Source: Endomychus coccineus
Taxonomy: Eukaryota > Arthropoda > Insecta > Coleoptera > Endomychidae
Assembly (NCBI GenBank): GCA_958510875.1
Contig: OY294067.1
Location: forward strand, 29,066,912-29,130,911
DNA: 64,000 nucleotides
Reading direction: 5' to 3'
The notes under the pieces are model-generated. The model ran no database searches and had not been told where the DNA came from. It saw nothing but the letters and a program-made list of their open reading frames with translations. Position 1 is the stretch's first letter. Every line of letters starts with the position of its first letter. This document shows positions 59,023 through 64,000 of the stretch, in pieces. The position numbers were made by a program, and so were the translations under genes.

Positions 59023-61200
59023 AATATTGTAATGTACGCAGGGTCATGATATTATGCTACACAATCAAGGCAAAGTTACAACCTCGTAGAATTGCATTGA
59101 CAACATAGGAAATATTATTAATTTAAGAATATATTATATGATCACGAATAATCACTAACTCAATATAGCATAATCTAGTTAAGACTGAAGAGCCAATTAT
59201 AACATTATTGCGTTAGCATAAGTCGTTATTTACCAGTTATCAATTAGTATACTGTGTTAACTATATGTCTAAGTGTTCCAATAAGCTATGAAAGTCAACG
59301 GGTTAAAATTCCAACCAACTTAATTATCCATAACTATGACCAAGAACCTGGTTATCACATGGCGATCCTGGCTGGATCACTATATAAAAGTATGACAAAG
59401 GATTCCTTCTTTGGTCTGCCAGCAACGCAATGCCATGTCTTACCAGATAATAGGTTCGTTTGCTGGTTTATGGCACAAGTTCTATAGGGAACTTGGACAT
59501 AAGAAACAGGTGGTTGGAAACACAAAACGTGATGTATTTGTATTAGTTAATGTACGGCACTACATTGTACCATTGAACGGTAGCAGAACTATATTAGTTC
59601 TGCTATGAATTACTTGGTAACTATCATGTCTACGAACTAACGGTACTACCTAATACTTTCTAATACTAAATAGAACTCTTTTAAAATACCTATTCTCAAG
59701 TGAGAGCCTTCTAATAACAATGCATGATGTAGTTTGGTGAAGGTAGAAACACCGATGTCATCCATAATGTCGTGGCCTTGTCGAATCATCATTGTTATAC
59801 TACAGTAAGTAAAACAATGTGTTATATGTTTATATTTAATAAACATTATTATGAAGAATATTGTGAGTATCTAATTTAGGATGTATGGGATAAATCTCTA
59901 ATTAGGATATTACAGTTTTGTGATGTGAGTGTTAGTTGACAAATGTATCTTTGTAATTTGATACCTAGTAACATTAAACGTGTGAATCCTTCAAATCAGT
60001 TGATAATGTGCTGGAACCGTCAGAAAGAACATCATGCGGTATGTGATGCAAGCAACTTCTAAAAAGTACATAACATTCTCGCACTGTTGAAATGCTTTCG
60101 ACGTCAAACTTATTCCGTGGAGAAATGAAAAGTATTTGGGGTGTGCGTTCCTAAAAAATGAGCATTTTAAAATTCCGTGTTTTTATAGTCGTGGTGATGG
60201 TGATAAAAAGTATGCACGTCCACCAGGTAGGGAGAAAACATGAACACATAACGGTGGATGAAGTTTGACTAACAATTCGAAAATGGAATTATAAAAAGGC
60301 TGTTAATGTACATGTGACGTTTTAATTAACTCGAAATGCAATCTTCGGGCGTACTATGCTTTTGTATACAAATCACATACAAACCCTCGCTTTTAATTAA
60401 CTAACTACTCCAGAAAGGGATCGAATTAATACAGTATGGTTATTCAGTTAGGATGGAGGTACAATACTTAATATTACACTCTTAACAGCAAACCCACGGA
60501 ATATAAATTAGAAGCACAATGGTTTTAAAATGTCGATTAATGTATAAGTGAGAGAACGGTTCTTTTTGCTACGCTTTAGAAATCCATTTATCTCATTTTT
60601 TAAACTGGAACTAATGACTTAAGATTCTACTTGGAGGTCGGTCAGTACGCTGCGCGTGTCCGAAGGGTTAAGACGGATTGAGTGAATGTGCCGAAAGGAT
60701 CGGATTATGCTTTCGCTACGCTCACGTCTTTCGCATTAACAGATCAAAAATAAATCGATAAAGAGCGTGCGCCGCAGTCTGTTTAGTTGCGTGAGCTCGA
60801 TTCTGCCAGGTACCAACTTACCGTATGAACCGATTTGAGGATATTTCCTTATCATCAAATATAATGTCTGAAACGAAATTGCATATTTGTTCTGAGCTGG
60901 CCAGCATTTAAAATTGTGATGTGAGTATAGATGGCAACGATTAATCGAACCGCTGGAATAACCCATTATTTCATTCAGATTAAACAATTGATCATATATG
61001 TATAAATAAGAAATAATCAAATAGTATATCTACACAAGAAAATAAAGCATTCCACGTTCCATCACTGGCGCAGTTGGATGGATTGAGATGCGGTTTTCTG
61101 CATTCAATTCGGAGAGTGATTTAGAAAATGTATTGCATTTCTACAGCCAGAAAATACATTTTTCTGAGTGCACTTTTTGAGGTGAATAAAAAAACGGACC
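59023..61200. other. Non-coding stretch
   Basis: Only a small hairpin at 59584-59606 (AGCAGAACT and AGTTCTGCT) was seen. A GC-richer patch at 60630-60830 has no recognisable frame or RNA fold. Confidence 0.4.
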
Positions 61201-61209
61201 CATTTTTCG

Positions 61210-61525
61210 GGGGTTTTGAGGGTCGCTGATCACGAATATGATGTCCAAAAAATTCCCTGAGGTTCACTTGGACCATCCCCGAGGTCCTGACACCCTGAAT
61301 TTCATTGAAACATATTTTTTAACGTTTGTAAACTGTTCGAGTGAGCATATAAAGATCGCTAATGATGATTACGACATGCAAAAAAGTTCCTGCAATACCT
61401 GGGGATACCCGAAGACCGGATATCTACGTCATCTTCTAGGAATTGGTTAGTTTTCCTCCATAATATGCAACAAATTCTGGCTTTCGGTGGTTTTCGGAGT
61501 CGCTGATCACGATTATGACACCGCG
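61210..61525 (+). repeat. Tandem repeat of about 130-150 bp units
   Basis: GTCGCTGATCACGAATATGA at 61223, a diverged GATCGCTAATGATGATTACG at about 61350 and GTCGCTGATCACGATTATGA at 61499 mark three successive units. The spacer sequence also shows partial similarity (CATCCCCGAGGTCC versus ACCTGGGGATACCC). Confidence 0.5.
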
Positions 61526-61763
61526 CCATTGTATTTCTCAAAAAGGTTTTAACCCTTTTAAGAGTAGAAAAACAGTGTTCACTTTCAACACTTGTCACCG
61601 GTATGGTACAAATTAATTTTAATAACGAATCACTAAAACACAAACAGCCTGCAAAGTTTCGATCTATAAATAATTGAAAAATTGCTAAGCAATTTGCTGC
61701 TTTCCGAAAATCTTCCCTGCTGTGTATAACCGTTAATACACTTTTTAGTTTAACTTTGTCCAA
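61510..61763 (-). pseudogene. hAT dimerisation-domain fragment
   Basis: Minus-strand frame reads LLKLICTIPVTSVESEHCFS followed by TLKRVKTFLRNTM. This is the hAT C-terminal dimerisation motif (PVTSxExERxFSxLKRIKxxLRNTM) of ZMYM1-like transposases. It lacks the catalytic core and ends where the tandem repeat begins. It could be the C-terminus missing from the hAT copies at 12.5 and 38.6 kb, but is not adjacent to them. Confidence 0.7.
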
Positions 61764-61769
61764 AAAGCA

Positions 61770-62688
61770 ATTATTTCTACATTAGTATGACAACGGTTTG
61801 TGTTCTCTTCAATATATTCTACCGAATATGCCTGCCATTGGCGATCGCTTTATCCTCGCCGAGGTTAAATATTAACTACGTGTGAACGCTGAGCTCTGTC
61901 AAACTAACTGAGTCATTGTGCATTTAGCATTGCACGCGAATCTCATAATGTACGTGCATGTATCTCCTATTTCACGTGTTCGATTGGTCTATTTCTAATG
62001 CATGATTAACTGGATAACTCCTGGATGCTATTCGAAATTTGATATAGCTACAGTTGTGGCGTTATTATTTAGTTACCTACATATTTTGGGTTGCAGGAAT
62101 GCAAGTTGCAGGTTGCAGATTCAATACCAATAATTGTATATGTTAAGTTCTAACATATTAAATTAAGTACTGATATTAGTTTCGATTATCAGGTTATTAT
62201 CAATATAGTTGTAATTTTTAAGGGAGTGGCCCTGCAAAACGCACCTGCAGTGAAACCGCCACTGATTACGCCTCAGCCTGTAAGCCCCAGATTTCATGAA
62301 TTTATCTTTTTTGGATTTCGAATTATTACTATATGAGTATAGAATATTTGTTGTTTTAAATGCGACGTTTTTATTGCGGTTTTTAATTTTTTGTGACTGT
62401 TTATGAAAATATGTTAGACATGCGAAAAAATGGCGAATAAATTAGGCTTAGGGATTTTTTATCAAGTTTATTTCGAATGTATTTTATTAATTATCTTGAC
62501 ATTTTTAGCAACATCTTTGATTCTGTTTAATTCTAATTGGAAGTTATATTAACTAGTATGCTTGGTTTAAAGAAATGTTGGGTATGGTAGTATATGTGAG
62601 TGTTTGTGCTAAATAGCGAAGGATTGTTAATCTGATTTCGGAGTTGTTGTTTCGTATCTCTAAGAGCAATCACACAAGTTAACAGCAT
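61770..62688. other. AT-rich stretch, no gene seen
   Basis: No recognisable coding sequence or repeat. Confidence 0.5.
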
Positions 62689-64000
62689 ACAGGGTGTCCT
62701 CCAACTGCGTGGCTAAAATGAAACCGAAGATTCTTTGATTCGAAAAAAATTTGATGAGCCTTTTTACTTTTGCCTCAAGTGTCTTGTTTAGCCGGTAGAG
62801 GGTTTCAAAGTTGCAAAAATAATTTTGTTTTTTCGGTATAACTTGAGAACGTGATGGAGAACTTTCACAATATTTGGCAGGTGAGTTACTGTCAATAATA
62901 GCCGTTTTTGAGAGTGGAACACAGAGCCTTAGAGACCATAGAAATGGCTCAAACTTGAGGATGTAACGGGAAAAGTGTCCAGAACTTTTTTGTGGTCAAT
63001 GTAATTAACTCTATAGTTTTTATGTAGATAGCTTATCTAATTTGAAAACTTTTCTTACTCTTAGAAAATTTTGATAAAATCAACGGATTAGCTTGAAAAA
63101 ATTAATTTTCGAGTCTCTGCAATTTTGGCTTACTAATTTTACTTGATTAAAATACCTTAGTTGCCTTTGCTTTTCTAATGTCATTTTGGCATTTGGAGAA
63201 TTTATTCTCAAAACTGTCAGTTTTTACTTTGCTTTCCGTAAAAATTTTATAAAATTATGGCTCAAAATTTCAGTAACACTGAAATGGTTAATATCTCGGT
63301 AAAACACGAATAATAAAAACAATAGAAATGGGGAAACGATGTGATTATTTAGGAAAAACAAATGCTAAATTGAAAGAAACAACAAAACTTTTTGGGAAAT
63401 CGCTAAGGCATCAATTGTTCGAAATGTTGCCCATTTTCCTGAATACACAAATTAATTCGTTTCAAGAAATTGGATTGAACTCTGGCTAGTATTTCAGGAT
63501 CATTCTTCAATGAATCCGCTTCATGATTAATCCGTTGCAACAATTCCTCTCATGTGTTTACTGTAGCTGCATAAACTTTCGACTTCAAAGCACCCCTTAG
63601 AAAGAAGTCGCAGGGCGTCAAATCAGGGGAGCGGGCCGGCCAGTTCACTGGTGCATCGTGTCCTCTACCTATCCAGCGATCTGGATATTCCGCATTCAAA
63701 TGTCGCCTCACAGCTAATGTGAAATGAGGAGGTGCACCATCGTGGATAAACCAGGCCACGACGAATGTGTAAGGGCAAGTCTTCCAACAGTTCAAGTAGC
63801 CTTTGTTCCAAAAAGTTCAAGTAGTTCTCCCCGTTCAATCGATCGGGTATAGCGGTAGGGCCAATAATAAAGTTATCCACAATTCCAACCCAAACATTGA
63901 TTTTAGTTTGATTCTGAAAATATGTAACTTCCGTTTCATGAGGATTTTCATCAGCATAGAAATGTTCATTATGGATGTTAAAAAGACCACATCTCGTGAA
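62689..64000 (-). mobile_element. Tc1/mariner-like DDE transposon, 3' part (runs off the window)
   Basis: The left end begins ACAGGGTGTCCTCCAACTGCG at 62689 and the element continues past 64000. Minus-strand transposase fragments: NEHFYADENPHETE (about 63970), INVWVGIVDNFIIGPTAIPD with a catalytic-type core (63895-63835), LNGENYLNFLEQRL; then after a frameshift VAWFIHDGAPPHFTLAVRRH and NWPARSPDLTPCDFFLRGAL (63760-63580), with the second Asp and the SPDLTPxDFFL third Asp block. The tail reads LARVQSNFLKRINLCIQENG with a stop near 63415. The H-x-DGAPPH and WPARSPDL style is that of an insect Tc1/mariner-superfamily group. Confidence 0.8.

Noticed and set aside
61060..61120. A-box-like TGGCGCAGTTGG with a weak B box
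   Set aside because: The B box GCATTCAATTC is too divergent and no cloverleaf can be drawn.
1..64000. CRISPR arrays, bacterial operons, rRNA
   Set aside because: No regularly spaced short repeats, Shine-Dalgarno-led gene runs or rRNA-like sequence were seen; the content is eukaryotic.

Overview
The window reads as AT-rich intronic or intergenic DNA of an arthropod, most likely an insect. Evidence: CryptonI-type, mariner, hAT, Helentron, Penelope and R1/Jockey-type relics; interstitial arrays of the insect telomere pentamer TTAGG; short exons with GT-AG borders separated by kilobases; no bacterial gene organisation. The species cannot be named from this sequence. Nearly every recognisable coding stretch is a decayed mobile element. 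Coordinates of degraded copies are approximate unless a target-site duplication is stated.

Layout. 1-5 kb: a THAP-finger fragment and a 1.7 kb inverted-repeat element. 5.6-8.3 kb: mariner and non-LTR debris. 8.3-10.8 kb: a hAT (Buster/ZBED-like) remnant that seems to be split by a tyrosine-recombinase (Crypton-like) gene with one intron and flanking GTGAGAAA palindromes. 11.6 kb: a tRNA-derived SINE. 12.5-14.5 kb: a complete-length hAT copy with a perfect 8-bp target duplication. 15.6-18.3 kb: two Penelope-like (PLE) copies head to head. 19.5-27 kb: four non-LTR retrotransposon relics and a PLE terminal hairpin. 28.86-29.76 kb: a 0.9 kb foldback element. 30.4-31.6 kb: a Helentron-derived unit carrying an endonuclease domain. 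33-34.7 kb: SINE-like and copia-like sequence. 36.4-37.7 kb: an R1/Jockey-type RT-RNase H relic. 37.9-38.5 kb: a GC-richer, frameshifted coding island of unknown origin. 38.6-41.5 kb: a second copy of the same hAT family, containing a second Helentron unit. 41.76-43.84 kb: a PLE copy flanked by inverted terminal repeats with hammerhead-like motifs. 44-51.4 kb: three probable host exons interleaved with repeats. 49.1-49.6 kb: TTAGG-rich tandem repeat. 51.5-64 kb: two mariners, an LTR leader, foldback elements, a hAT C-terminus and a DDE transposase running off the right edge.

The one credible host gene is on the plus strand. Its candidate exons are 44043-44283, 47419-47730 and 51224-51399, and possibly the 69-bp exon 20427-20495. 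Splice phases agree across all the junctions that could be checked. The product is not recognised. The most interesting non-coding features are hammerhead-ribozyme-like cores in the PLE terminal repeats and two Helentron units that share one internal junction.
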